NCBI RefSeq assembly: GCF_040954835.1
Contig: NC_090696.1
Span: 68,261,722 to 68,325,721, forward strand
Length of the DNA: 64,000 nucleotides
DNA from: Lepisosteus oculatus
Taxonomy: Eukaryota > Chordata > Actinopteri > Semionotiformes > Lepisosteidae
Direction of reading: 5' to 3'
Shown here piece after piece: positions 23,501 through 38,500 of this stretch. How positions within the stretch are numbered: the stretch's first letter is position 1; the number at the start of each line of letters is the position of its first letter. Made by a program: the position numbers and the translations under genes. The notes under the pieces were generated by a model. That model saw only the letters and a list, made by a program, of their open reading frames with translations, was not told where the DNA came from and ran no database searches.

Positions 23501-26500
23501 ACCGTGTTGTTTCTCTCTCTCTCTCCAGGACATTTTCTTATTCATCACACGGCAGCTGAAGGGGCTGGAGGACACCAAGAGCCCACAGTTCAACAGATAC
23601 TTCTACCTGTTAGAGGTGCGTCCAGGTGACACCATGTGTGCCCGTTCTCTTTTTCAGGCTGCACACAAGGACCACAGGGCTGAGATGAAGCTCATACTGA
23701 AGACGTGTTACGGGTTTTTATCAATCCTACTTTTTGATTTGGTTATTTTCACAATGATGTTTGTTGCTTATTGACTATCAGTCCTTAAGGGTGGATCAAA
23801 GGCATCATTGTACTTATAGGACTAGTTTGTATCGCTTTTGTTCCAGGGTGATTATCGAAGCTATACACTAAACCTGGGTTACTCAAGTTACAGCCCTTGC
23901 AGTGCACTTACTGTAGAGTTTTTAAGCAGCTCCTTAATTCTTAAATCCAGGCTTAGATCAATATCCTGATTTCAGTTCTGCACTGCGATTGAGAGCAGAG
24001 AGGCTGCAGTTTAATAAATGTGTCGGATACAGGAATGGTCAATGTACGTGTGGCATCAATCTCTTGAGTGTCAATGCTTGGGCTTACAAGGTGTCAAGTG
24101 CAACAGAGACCATAGAAAAATATAAGTTATGCTTTATCCATCCCAAGAGCCTTTTGACAATGGACTCCAAGGGTACAAAAGTAAATCCTGTCAAAGTACT
24201 TGTACAGTGTCTTTGACAGAGTGCTGTACTTAACAATCAACACCAATAAAGTGTTCCACTGTATCATTAATATAAACAATACTTAAAATATATCTCCGGG
24301 TGATAATTTAAGCGTAAGATGGCTCTTGGGTTCCCAGTGGCACCTGTGTCCTATAACATTTGACCCCATGCACTCTGTAGATAAGGTGATACTGAGCATT
24401 TGGAGACGCGGTGCAGGTGATATCTGAAAAAAGAGACTTTTGCCCATTAAAAGAACAAGATTGGCATGTTCATGTAATGAAAGCGTTCTCTAGCGTTTAC
24501 ATATCTGAACAGATCTAGATCAGTATTTTTTAGGCTTTACAAATCCAGAGTGCTGCAGCAGTAAGAAACAAATCTTAATGAAAAAGTCCAGTCGTTTTTT
24601 TCAAGTATTTTTTTATGCTTTGCCACTGCTGTAGGTCCTTAAACACGTCTCATTTTTCTGTTCAAGAACTTAGCTTGGGTGAAGTCTTACAACATATGCT
24701 TTGAGCTGGAGGATTGCAACGAGATTTTCATTCAGCTGTTTAAGACTCTCTTCTCTGTCATCAAGTAAGTTTTTTTTATGCCACCTCTCGTTTTTGCATT
24801 CTTTATCTCGTTTTGCATTGTTTACCGATATTCCTGTTTTACCCCCTTTTTATTCCACTCTTTCCCTTTCCCTCCCCTCAGCAACAGCCACAACCAGAAG
24901 GTGCAGATGCACATGTTGGATTTGATGAGTTCTATCATCATGGAGGGTGATGGGGTGACTCAGGAACTACTGGATTCCATTCTCATCAATCTCATTCCCG
25001 CACACAAGGTCGGTCTGCTCCCCAGCTCCACCATCTTCAGTCATTAAGACTTAAAACACTGGAAGGACACCTGTCCGGAGTCTGTATAACACGTTTCATG
25101 GGAAGCCATGAAATAAATCCTCTTTGCCTGGCGAGAAGGAGAGAGGAAAGGGGTTTTCACCACTGCATGCGTTTTGTTTGGTGCTCCAGATGAGGTCCAA
25201 AATGGATTATAATTCGAACACTAATTTTCATTTTCTTGTATTGTTGGAATAGCCAAGGAAAATTAATGCTGGAGCTCCTCTTCAGCAGGTTCAATCCCCT
25301 TATTAGACTTAGTCCAAATCATTCAAAGCAGTTTAGGAAGCTCCAGTCCCTTCTTTATAAATCTTCTTTGCTGAGGGGGGGGTTTATTATTGTGTGAAAG
25401 CCTGACCCAGTCACACGTTGTCACATCATTCAGTGACCACTAGAATCCGTGACTGTTGATCTCTAATTACCCTAATAAATTGTTGAAATGCAATGACAGC
25501 TGTGATGGGAAAGCTGTTGTATATGTAGCTGATGAATAATAGGAAAAGACTGAGTTTCATCACCCCCTGCCAGTGTCATGATTGCACAAGAATATGCTTC
25601 CTATTGAACGTAATGCACAAGAAGTAATTTTAAATATATTTCATTCGGTTCGGGACTGATTTTGTGTGAAGTCTTACAAACAGTTGGTGGTTGATGGCTG
25701 TTTTCTGCCCACTGAATGGGTGTCACAGAGGCACTTGCCGGTAAAACGAAGTGCTAAGATTGCTTATTGCTGACAGCATTAAAACAAAAACTCTTGACTC
25801 AAGTGAAGTGCGGCACAAGTTCCACAAACCGCTGATTTTCATTCAAATGTTACTTGAATTTAAGTGCTAATTAAATTGCAGGGTGTGCATGCCGCACGCC
25901 CGCCTCAGGTGAAGTCCTTGCCTTATGAATCGTTAATCAGCGTCAAACTGTTATTACCTCAACAAGAGTTGCTTTTGTTGCGCCAATTACTTCAGGTACT
26001 ATACTACTGTTCCAAAAATAGATTTGTTGTGGTCTGTCCCCCCCCCCACACACACACACACTTTTTGTGCCACACTTCTTTCTTGAAATGTTGATGTGGT
26101 CTGACGCCTCGATCTCTCATCTTGCAGAACTTAAATAAGCAAGCGTACGATCTCGCAAAAATCCTCCTGAAGAGGACTGTGCAGACGATTGAGACGTGCA
26201 TTGCCAACGTGAGTGGTGACTGTGTTCATTCTTTCAAGCAGCAGTATATTGTTTTATATGCAGAGGGGGCTTGTATTACTTCCCTTCAGGATAAGCAGAG
26301 CACAGGCTGCTGTGAGTCCTTTCTTTAAATCAAGGTTGTTTTTCATTTAAACTTGTGAAGTATCATGTAATTTATTATGCATTAGTAATTAAAATACTAA
26401 TACTGTACTAGTGTACTAATACTAATAGTGTAGCTTAAATACTGTAAATATTTGACGTATAGATTAAACAAAAGGGTCAAAATGAAGTCGAAACTATCCG

Positions 26501-29500
26501 TATTGGTAGCCAGGCCTTGTGCAATTTGTGGTACCTTATCTACTTCGTCTTTCAGAAGAGTATTAGACCCACAAGCCATGAAGGTTGAGTAGTTCTTCTC
26601 TAATTGGGGGTTGTTTTAACAGCGTTTAGGCAGAGCTCGGTATGACCCTGTGCCTGTGTTGTGCAGTGTGTGAGTATTATTCCCGTGTTGTAGTTTTTTA
26701 ATCAGGTTCTGGTGCTGGGGAAATCCTCAGTCAGTGATCTGTCCGAACACGTGTTCGACCTGATTCAAGAGCTCTTCGCCATCGATCCCCTACTTCTCAT
26801 GTCTGTGATGCCACAGCTGGAGTTCAAACTGAAGGTCGGAGGTTTTTTACTACAGAGTGAATAACACTTTACTGTAACGCTTTTTATTTTTTACCTTTTT
26901 CTGCCTTTTATTTCTGCAGTACATCAAACCTGGACTTCTCTGAAGGGTTTTCAGTTGTTGTCAGCATCCAGTCTGTTGTATTGATGAGTTGCAGTAGCGC
27001 AGTTCAGGTTTAGGAGTCCTCAAGCAGATTAGTTTCTGTTGGCAGTCTGTTTTTGCCTCGGGCTCATTTAAACGTAATGCTCATCTTATTATTCTTGAAC
27101 GATAATTTAGAGCAACGATGGCGAGGAGCGACTGGCTGTCGTCCGCCTGCTGGCCAAGCTGTTTGGGGCGAAGGACTCGGAGCTCGCTACCCAAAATCGC
27201 CCACTCTGGCAGTGCTTTCTCGGGAGGTAATGGATTCCTTTCTTGGTGATGTCCTCCTTTATTTCTCAGAACCTATCCTCATGGCTGAAATATAAAATCC
27301 TTTTCACGTGGTAGAATTTTTAAAAATCACTTTCTTAAAAAAGCTTTTATAACAAGATCCAAAAAGGACTCATGTCCCAAACGTATTGTTCACTTCTGTT
27401 ATACTTTGTTGTCATTTCTGCTTTTCTTTGTGGGATTTCATTAAGTGAGTAACTCTGCTGTACTGTGTTTATGGGAGTACATTTTAATTAGGATTGAATG
27501 ATGCCTGAGCATTTAGCTCCCACTGCCTATATGGCACAGGTGTGCAGTCTGTTTTAGTTTCGCTTTGCCGTCTTCAGGTTCAACGACATTCACGTGCCTG
27601 TCCGGCTGGAGTGTGTCAAGTTTGCCAGCCACTGCTTGATGAACCATCCAGATTTAGCCAAAGATCTCACAGGTATGCCGGCTTTGCATTTCACACGAGC
27701 AGGGTATTTGCCATACGCCTCAGCCTAAAAAATACAGCTCAAATGCAAAAGTCAGTTTCAGGTTTCATTGCAATATCATCGTGGTATAAAAGGTTTGTTT
27801 TAAATACAGAATTAACAATGCGTGAATCGTTGGGATGCCGGGAAAGCCTTAGACTTGCAAATCCTCCTTCTGCTAAGCAGCAGTGGCCTTTCTGGGAGGT
27901 GACTTGCCAGTGTGATTGAAGTGATGCATGTGAGGTTTTCTTTCTTTTTCCTCTGATGTCTCTCATTGGCACTTTGGGCTCAACCTGTGGAAAAAGCCAG
28001 ATGGCCATTACAAGCTCAGAGGCAGGTGTTTGGTTTTCTTCCTGCTGTACAAGTAGGAAGGAAATGGTAGCAGTGAGCAGAGGTGGCCTAAGAGTAAGCA
28101 GGTCCCAAATTTATGAAGGTCCAAAAAATCACCACAAGTGTCCCTGCGCTCCTCTTTCCAGAGTTTCTCAAGGTCAGGTCTCATGACCCCGAGGAGGCCA
28201 TTCGGCACGATGTGATTGTGACCATAATAAACGCTGGCAAGAAGGACCTGTCTCTAGTGAACGACCAGCTGCTGGGATTCGTGCGGGAGAGGACGCTGGA
28301 CAAGAGGGTGAGTACTGCCTGAGACCGGCTGGAATACGATGAGCAACAATTACCGTAAGACACCGCAGCAATGTGCTCATTTAAACCAGGCACTGGTGTA
28401 ATGTTTACCCGACACAGTTTGGGGTAATTCAAGTCTACTTGGTGGTCACTGTCTCTCTCCCGAGTGGCTTGGAATCGATGGTCTTGATTGAAGTGAATTT
28501 AGAGTGACCTTTGCGTGACACTGCACTCTGTGAAGAAAGAAACTCCAGCTTCGTCCTTTTTGGGTGACATCTGTCTGTCTGCCTGTCTGTCTCGGTCAGT
28601 GGCGGGTGAGGAAGGAAGCGATGATGGGACTTGCGCAGCTGTACAAGAAGTACTGTCTGCACCACGAGGCAGGGAAAGAGGCAGCCCAGAAGGTCAGCTG
28701 GATCAAGGACAAGCTGCTCCATATCTACTACCAGAACAGCATCGATGACAAGTGAGTTCGAGTTCGACAGCCAGGATGCCTGAGCCTCTTCCTGCTGTGG
28801 CTGGTGTGGTGTGAACTGAGCTCTGACCCAGAACACCAGCGAGCACAGCATCTATGTGTGTTAAGAGAATTGTGCTGTAGCTCGGGTAACTTCGAAACTG
28901 GCAAATACTCACACTTGGAGCTTAAGCATGAAAGTCTATATAAAGACTGTGTATTTAATTATATATTCTGATTAATTGAGATTACAGGTTACAGTCTGAG
29001 CAGAATCGTCTGCTATATGTGACTGGGTTTCCTCACATTGCGGCACTTGGTTGGCCAAGAGCCACTGGGTTTGGGCGGCTCATCAAGGATATTTTTGGCT
29101 TACAGTGCCCTAGCTCTGCTGTTGGCACTGTGGGCATTGCAGTGTAAAGAGACCTGACAAGTCGTCTCTGAAGACATCCCCTGTAGTTGTATATAGGTCA
29201 CAGCATTAAGGCACGTGTATTAACAGTTGATGGTTCCACATTTGGCAGGTGGTTTGAAATAAATGTACATAATTAATTTCTATTCTAGATTCAGGGGAGA
29301 AAACCGACTTCCAAATTCTTCTTGATTTTATTGCTTGCGCCATATTTTGAAGAAATTTACAGGTCATTGGTTTAACCTCATGGATCTTTTCATCAACTTC
29401 CTAGTTTTTAGCTTAAGCTAATAGAGCTCCAAAGCTGGCTGAAACTCTGGCTCTTGGGCTCAATACTTTAAACGGAGATTGAACTGCATTTCACAGACTG

Positions 29501-32500
29501 TGAAATCTTACCTAATGGTCTTTTTTAAAAACACTGACAAATATTAAAGCCCAAGAGAAAGTGTAGTGAACAAAGTGGAGTGAAGTTGTGTCAAGAGCTG
29601 TGTGATTGGGTTCTCAGGTTGAACTCTTACACTTGAGTTGACTTGGCAAGCTCAATAAGAGAGCTTTTAATGGGTCAAAGACAGCATTTTGTTCCTTTTA
29701 TGGATGTGACTGTAATGTTGGGAATATTTGCATGAACATGTAATTGGAAATGAATTCTTAAAAGTGGCTGGATATTGTCGACGGGACCACGGGTGCTCGG
29801 CAAAAGAATGTAGCATAGAAAGAAGAAGCTGTTAGATGTCCGAGTGAAACGTTTTTGTTTTGGCCGTCTTCCTGTCAGGTTGCTGGTTGAAAAGATCTTC
29901 GCCCAGTACATGGTCCCCCACAACCTGGAGACGGAGGAGAAGATGAAGTGTCTGTACTACCTGTACGCCAGCCTGGACCCCAACGCAGTCAAGTCAGTGC
30001 TCTCGACGTGACCGTCAGCAGTTACCACACGGGGGGGCTCGTGAGGCGCAACAGCGGGGGTTCTCACTGCTTTTCGTTCTGCTTCACAGGGCACTGAATG
30101 AAATGTGGAAATGCCAAAACATGCTGAGGAGTCACGTTCGGGAGCTTCTGGACCTACATAAGCAGCCGACCGTAAGCCGACTTTGCACCTGTTTCCCGGT
30201 CCTTATGAGTTGAACACTCGTCTCGGAAAGCTCCTTAGAGATTGAGCTTGGGGTCTCATCCTCGCAAAGCATGTGTTCCACCACTGGATGAAATTCTCAT
30301 CCCACATCTTCCATCCACATCCATCCATTGGCTGGCCTGGCGTGTTGGTCTAACAGAGCTCCACGTTCTGTACAGTGGCGAAGACCTGCATGGTACACAG
30401 AGCTCACATGCTGCTTAAGCCCCGGAATTGCCTCCCATCGCACAAAACTGTGGAATCTCAGCTTCCTTCCCTCTTTGTTTCCTGCAGAAGCACCCCCCCC
30501 CCGACACAGAGAGGACGGTAGGGGTGTGAGGTGGTCTTTGTCTTAGCGATGACACTTAGGAAAAAAATACCTGTAAAATAACCTTCCCAGGTACCTGGGT
30601 GTTGCCACAGAACCTCCTCTTCCAGGTGCACCCAGCTCTTATACGCTGAGCTGTTTTCTCCGGTAAGAGGACACGAAGCATTGAAGGGTCACCTCACGTC
30701 CTCCAGAATCTGTGTTGCTCATGGTCTGCGGAGGAAGCAGCAGTGTGGGGCAATGGTCAGGGTCCTGGACTCATAACTGGAAGGTTGTGGGTTCGAATCG
30801 CAGGTCACGCACTGCTGTTGTACTCTTGACCAAGATACTTCACTTGAATCGTGCCAGTAAAATTCCCGGCAGAAAAAATTGGCACAATCGAAATTGCCTT
30901 GGATAAAAGCATCAGCTAGATAAATTAGTACTTGTAGGAAACAGTATATTAGGGGAAGAAGCTGATACCTTTGCTCTGAGGCAACACAGATTGACAGCAT
31001 CGGTTGGTAGGTCCTGGTGGTGCAGCACAGGCAGCCTGCAAATGAAATTGCGATAAAAAAAAAACATTTCCAATGTGATCTCCCCCCCCCCAAAGTTGTC
31101 AATGACAGTTAGAATTAAATAAGATTTATCTCTAAAGCTGCCTTCTCTTCCTTCTGCAGTCGGAAGCAAACAGTTCTGCCATGTTTGGGAAGCTGATGAC
31201 AATAGCAAGTAAGGGTGTTCTTCGTTTCTCTCGCTGACACTTTTCTCAACTTGTACTGATAGAGGATAAGGAAGGCATTGCCACTAGTCCCTGAGATTCA
31301 CATAGTGTACCAGGAGGCAGGAGAGGCTGGATTCGGCCATGATGTACGCAGCTTACAGCACAGCATTCACCCGTTGCTTGGCAGGTGTCTGTGAGCTCAT
31401 ATCGGCATCAGTGAGACACGCCTTTCCTCCCTCGGGTACCCTATGGCTCGTGTTGGTGCTTTGTAAGCGTGTTAGATTGAGGGGAAAGGCCACTCAGTAG
31501 AGAAACGCACAACTATATTTTCATATTACTGTTTAGAAAAATGTTAATACAAGCATCTCTAATGAGACGTCAGGAGCTGTGCTTACAAAGTCTTGTTTGT
31601 AGCTTAAGTTAAAATTCTGTTTTCCAGAAGGCATTTGCTTTGTCTTTAATTACCTATTACTTAAAACAGTCTTTTCAGTTTTCTCCTGTTCTGTAACTAC
31701 ACTGAGGGAAAAAGTTGGAATCACTTAAATAATCAACTATAATCCCTTATGATACAAGTGTTAGTTGCTATGGCATTGCTAACAGGCTCAGGTAGCTGTT
31801 ATAATGTGTACTCATTAGAAGGTGGAACTAGGAGAAGAGAGTGATGACCATCCTCTGATTCAGTATCAAAATTTAACATTGTCATAGTCACAGAATTTAT
31901 AGAAAGGCTTCCACACTCTCTGATGCTCCACCTTTTTCCTTGAGCATTGTCAGATAGTTACTGTTTGATTTCAGGAATTGATTGCATGATTTCTGACCCT
32001 GGGATATTTATTTCTGTTTTACTCCGACGTGAGTGCTGGGTAATACGAGAAGGCTGTTTGACCCTTCTTGCTCGTTTCGTTGTTAATAGCTAATCGATCT
32101 GTGGACATCAGGCGAGCCACACTTTTTTCTAGTTTGCTGCTCAGGTCTGATCTCGGGTGACAAATTCTAAGACAAAACCTGAGCATTACTTTGTCCCATG
32201 TGAAGTACTGCCAGTAGCTGCCACTGAGGCGGTGCAGAATTCCTCTCACTTTTGTGAATCTGATTCACTTCCCAGGAGAGGTTTTTTCTCCCAGGGCTCC
32301 AGTGTTTCTGCATCCCTTTCCCTTTTGTCTTCTGGGCAAAAGCAAGAAGACTACCGACGGACTCCTTTCTGAGCTTTCCGGTTGTTCATTAGGAAGCGTG
32401 TTGTTTCTCCCAGAGAACCTGCCGGACCCAGGGAAGGCCCAGGACTTCATGAAGAAGTTTAACCAGGTGCTGGGGGAGGACGAGAAGCTGAGGGCCCAGC

Positions 32501-35500
32501 TGGAGCTGCTGATCAGCCCCACCTGTTCCTGCAAGCAGGCAGAAGTGTGTGTGGTAAGCGTCTCCCTCCCTGTCCTGGCGAACTTTGGAGAAGTAGGGAA
32601 TAACCGGATGTGTGGGTGGAGCTAGGTCTAGGCTGACTCCGTCTTTGACGCGTCACAGGCTATGCGTTCCCCGTACTTGAGGTCCGGTGCTGCTTGGACG
32701 AGAGTCGCGTCTCTAGATGACGACACCCTAAGCCTGAACATGCCTAAGAACCCCCAGGGGGTTGCTGGGAGCCCCACCAGCCCTGGTCAGCTGTCGCCCT
32801 GGGATATTTAATGACCACAGTCAGGACCTCGGTTTTACGTTTCATCCAAAGAATGGCGCCATTTTACAGTATAGTGCCTCCATCACTATACTGGGGTATT
32901 AGGACTCACACAGACTACAGGGTGAGTGCCCCCTACTGGTCCCACTGACACCTCTTCCAGCAGCAACCTTCGCTTTCCCAGGAGGTCTCTCATCCCAGTA
33001 CTGACCAGGCTCACACCTGCTGGGCTTCAGTGGGCTGCCAGCTGTGAGATGGCTGCTGGCTGAGGAATTGTGGCTCAGAACCTTGTGTGTGTGTGTAAAT
33101 GCCGCCTAACCGAGTAGAGATTGAACAGGGTTTAAATACCCTCAGTGCACCTGCTACAGTGAAGCTCTCGCTAAATTCGGGTGCTGTCTCTCAGTCTCTG
33201 CGGTGATCAAGGCAGAGTGCTGGTGTGGCTGCCAGCCACTGTACTGCGACACACCCCAGTGGAGAACAGCGAGGGTGTGAAGCGGAGGGGCAAACGTAAT
33301 GGTTATAGTATGAGCCAGCTCAGCAAGAGCCTGATGTCCACACAGTCTGTCAGCACGTCCTCCCATTGAGCTGGCCATGATCGCACATGTCATTGAATGT
33401 GGTCGATGCAGGATAACAGACACCCACACAAATCCAAAAAGTCTGTCCTAAGTACTTTCCAGAAATGAGTCATTCTTTTCATAATTGAAAATTCATCAGT
33501 CGTAATGGTAGTGATATTGTTGATTAAAGTTATTCATTAAGATGAACGTTTTGAAAATGCTGCGTGCCTTTTTAATCCGGTGTATGACGCATCACACGGT
33601 TTTTACTAGTTTTGAAGGTGTAAGACTAAAACCTGCTTGGTGTGTTATTTAGTTGGTGCTAAGATTGGTTACATCAAATGTATTTCTTTTAGAGAGAAAT
33701 ATCCCGTAAATTGACGTACCCTAAGCAACCGACCAACCCGTTCCTAGAAATGGTGAAGTTCCTCTTGGAAAGAATCGCACCTGTCCACATCGACTCAGAG
33801 GCCATCAGGTAAAGCACAGCAGTCCTTCATCGTACCTGCTCGTACCTGTCATGGGCAGAGCAGGGCACAGCCCTTTTAAAATTTACACACAGAAACCGAT
33901 TCAGCATGATCACAGACTTGACAGGCCTGCCACATTGGCATAGCTCCGAACTCCCTGACAAGAGGAAAGTGTTATTTGTTTTTTAAATAAATGTGAGAAT
34001 TAAACGGGATCCTAAAGTGGCCATCTCTGAGAAAACCTCAGGGATGGCCAATACAAGGATTAAAACACTTCCGAACAGACGTTTGGCCCATTTTCTTGTT
34101 TAGTTTTTGGAAGCTCTTAGGAACTCGTATAACTATTTTTAAAGAAGCAGTGGTCTCTTCAACAGCACGTCTAGGTAGTTTGTTCCCAAATCCTACAACC
34201 CTTTGTTTATGTGCATGGCTCCATGTTTTTGGTTTTTAAAAGCATAGCCTAGCAGTAAATATTTGTATCCTCTGGTGTTTCACTGTCAATTCTAAGTCAT
34301 TCGTAGAGCTGACTTTGCCATTGCCTTGAGGATTTTGAATACTTGAATTAGGTCCCTTGTAGTCTCTCTACTTTTAGTTTTGAAAACTAAAAAGGTCTAA
34401 CTCTTTTAACCTGTTGGTTATTTCCTTTTATGCTGTTTCCTTTTATCCCAAGAAAGAACCTGTTTGCTCTCCTTTGGACAGATTCCACAACAGGGATATT
34501 TTTTGTTTTCCAATTCCAAGCCGTATTACAGCTAAACTGGTAGGCTTTTTAGGGAGTTAATTACATGATAATGTAAAAGCAAGATCAGACAATATGGAGT
34601 GTTAATTCTGTGCAAAAATTAACAGTTATGTGTATAGGGATTAATCATCTGTTGCAGCACAAAGATTGCCCAAGTAAAGCAGGGAGACGTGCACTGACAC
34701 CTAGTGTCAGCATGCAGCAAGTGCAGATAGTTCCTCCTTCAGGTTCAGTGCAAGAAATGTGCTTATTTCCTGTTCAGTGGCCCAGTGAGCTTTTTCCCTA
34801 CTGATTTCTTTTTAAATTTCCCCTTGTGAAAACAACCACTGGGCAAGTGTATTTTAATGCGAGACTTTCATCTTGGGCTGTAGTGCTCTGGTGAAGCTGC
34901 TGAATAAATCGATAGAGGGTACTGCGGATGACGAGGAAGAGGGCGTTACTCCTGACACTGCTATTCGGTCTGGACTGGAGCTGCTCAAGGTGAGAATACA
35001 GCACAGTTTCCATGCTCTCTCTCCATACCCTTTCTTCCCCTCTGTACTCTTTTATATGCTACTTAAAGGACCTCTCTTCCAAGTTATTTTCCCTCACTGT
35101 GTTTTCCTGTATTGCAGGTTCTGTCTTTCACTCATCCCACCTCCTTCCACTCGGCGGAGACATACGAGTCCCTCCTGCAGTGCCTGAAAATGGAAGATGA
35201 CAAGGTGGCTGAGGCAGCTATCCAGATCTTCAGGAACACGGGACACAAGATCGAGACGGAACTGCAGCATATTCGATCGTGAGGGCGCCCTTCATCCTCC
35301 GATCCGAGTGATGTAGTTCATGAAGAAAAATGACAAATGTCTCGGCAGATCAGAAACTAAATTGTCAACCACACAATCCGGAAATTTGTGTGATTGTGGT
35401 TTGATGCGAGAAAATTGCATTTCAGCCCTCAGGTTTTACATTTCAGAAAAGAAGTGACGAACGAGAGGAGAAAAAATGTGACCTGCCTAGATCCATGTGG

Positions 35501-38500
35501 TTTTTGGTAGCTTATTTGTCCAAGGGTCTGGTCTTTAACATTCCATTTAAATAAATGGCGTGCATGTTTTTTGTAAAATAGTGGATGATTTGGATTTACG
35601 TTTATCTTGCAAAGTCAGATGTGCAAAGCCGAGATGAAGTGAGCTCACTGCAGTTATATTTGAAGATGCACATCATGAAGTCAAGGGTGGGATGCCAGGT
35701 GCCAGGACTCCTCTCTGACTGCTGTTGGGGAACACGCTGTCTTCCTTTGTCCGCAGAACCCTGATTCCTGTCCTGCACCAGAAGGCCAAGAGAGGCACTC
35801 CACACCAGGCCAAGCACGCGGTGCACTGCATACACGCCATCTTCCACAACAAGGAGGTGCAGCTGGCTCAGATCTTTGAGGTAAAGAAATACACTTGGTT
35901 TCAGATGGACAGTGGCACAGGCTTTTACGCTCCTGGAAGATGAAGGCCATGTCTTTTAACTTTTTGTGGAAGACTTGTAGGAATGTGCAGACGAGCTGTA
36001 GTCTGGAGATAAATGAGAAAGGTTGATGGTCTTAATGAAAAGATTCGAAGACCAAATGTTATTGTCTACATGATCAGGAAAGATTTTGTTTCTTTAGGGC
36101 CCGTCTTAAGCGTGCCCTGCGTTTGGCATTAGAATAAGGGTGTACACAAATATGTAACTGTTAAGTATATTTGAATAATAAAGTTGATAGAACATTCGGA
36201 TACTTGTGACTTGTTCAACACCAAGTAGCAACGTAAAAGAACTCTTTTCACAGCCTCTGAGCCGGAGCCTCAATGCCGATGTGCCTGAACAGCTGATCAC
36301 TCCTCTCGTCTCTCTGGGACATATCTCCATGCTGGCCCCCGACCAGTTTGCCTCACCCATGAAGTCCATCGTGGCCAACTTCATCGTCAAGGATCTGCTG
36401 ATGAATGATCGGGTAAACTCAGACACAGAGCTAACAACTCCGTTGAAAGCAGGCGCCACTGAGACCACAGCTCTGCCCGAAAGACTGTCAGGGTCATGTG
36501 GTTTATTTAATCAAGAGTCCTTTAAAAATATTTAAATACTCCTGCTGTCGATTCTTTGCTGATATATATTTTTTTTATTCATAGCTTAATCCTCATGTCC
36601 ACTGTTTATTACAGCTGTAATTACAGCAGTCAGAGTCAGGCTTAAGGTAGAGGTGTAAATCATTAAGTAGTAATTGGATGACATATTAAAAACAAGAAGA
36701 ATATCCTAATCGTGTTTATCCTATAAAAAAAGTAGCATATGCTAAATTGAAAACCAGAATTAGGGCACAGGTAGCAGTATATAAGCACACATAAGAAAAT
36801 ACTCATTTGTCCTTGATGTTTAACACAGTCCATAGGTAACAAGAATGGGAAGCTGTGGTCTCCAGATGAAGAGGTTTCCCCAGAGGTGCTCGCAAAGGTG
36901 AGGATTGCAACTGGGAATCGCATCACTGTGCTTCTATCTGGGATATTTCTAACCTGGTCATAAGAATTCCAGCAAGAGGGACGTGCAGGACAGAAAAACG
37001 TTCTGTCAGACCCTTCTGTCAGCTATCAGGTTTGAAACTGAAGCAGGAAACATTACATTTTTAAAATTGCAGTAGAAACTTCTGCCAGTAGAGAGGCATA
37101 GGGTACTTCACTTGCACATCAAATCATCAATGCAGTACTGAGTTGACGTGTTCTTAGTTTAAATAGAGATTTTCCTGGACTTCCAGTTTTAGAAAAGAAG
37201 AGCACGTTCTTAAATGTTCCCATAGTGTTCGATTTACTTTTTATCTGAATGCCTCTAAAGAAAACCAAGGTGCTTCTTTCTTGCTACCCCTGAGATTAAA
37301 AAATCGCTCTGGTTAAAATGAAGTACAGCGCTCTCTTCTGCGAGTATTCCCATCAAACGTTCACCGTCAACTATCTTACAATCATATGCCTTTCTTATTT
37401 TTCTCATCTTACGGACACTTTTGAAGATTTTACAGTCGCAGCTAAAATTAGATCTTTTATTCCCTGTTAATTTGCAGGCAGTTGGCACCCCTTAATTAAC
37501 ATTTTAATAAAAAAAAATACATTCAGAAATATCACGAAAGGCTCTTGTGAATGGGACTGGAAAAGGTTTTTTCTAGTACATTTTCGCATTGAATTTGCGG
37601 TGTGGATTTGCTGGAGTGTGCTGTGTGCCGTATTATGGGTAAAAAAGAATAAGACACGGTCAGGATAAGAATTAGGCACAACTTTGTGAGCAGTGCTGTT
37701 TAACAGTTTAATTGCCTAGTTATGTCTCCACTAAATTAGAAATTATTTTTGATCATACTTCTGCTGATGTATAAATCTAAAAGTTGTGAATCTAAATGAA
37801 CGGTCTTCAGATGTAAACAAGCATCATGTAGTAATGGTAATAAGCAAACAAACGTATACAATTCAGTTAAAAATACACTTACATTCAAAAAGGTTGAGTT
37901 TAACTATACATAGAAATCATTTTAAATTTTGAAGAGTGTAAAAGATATTGACAGGCTGCACTGATATGATAACTTGTAGTGTTAAAAAAAAGAAGATGGT
38001 ATTTTATTCTTAAGTGTGGGTATTAAAACTGAACAGGAAAGATAAGGATGAAAATATAAGCATTATAACAACATGTATATGCAGCATCACCATTTATTAA
38101 AGGCAAATATTGCAAGGACTAGATCAGTGGTTTGGGGTTACAAAAGATTCACCATATCCTAAATAAGCTCTATGTGAATATTGAGGAAGGGCTTGTTACA
38201 AGGAGAGTGCAAATTAAAACCCACTGTGAAGAATGTACTGAAGCTGCTTGTGCTCTATCCTTCCAATGAGGCATCAAACCTCAGCATAACAATTCCTAAA
38301 TCCAGTCTTCAGCTTTCCACCTGCCTTACCCCAATCCCCTGTGTGGAAACCAGACCAGCCAGCTCTGTTTTTGTCTCCAGACACTGATGTGAGACCTGTC
38401 ATGTTCAAACTATATTGAGCATCAAAGGAAATGTCTCTTATAACTGTAATAAAGTTACCAGGAAGATGAAAATCGTTTTAAACACACGTGCAAATACATT

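Noticed and set aside
30735..30800. Possible tRNA gene, from box A and box B motifs.
   Set aside because: No acceptor or anticodon stem could be paired, and the segment continues into a SINE tail.
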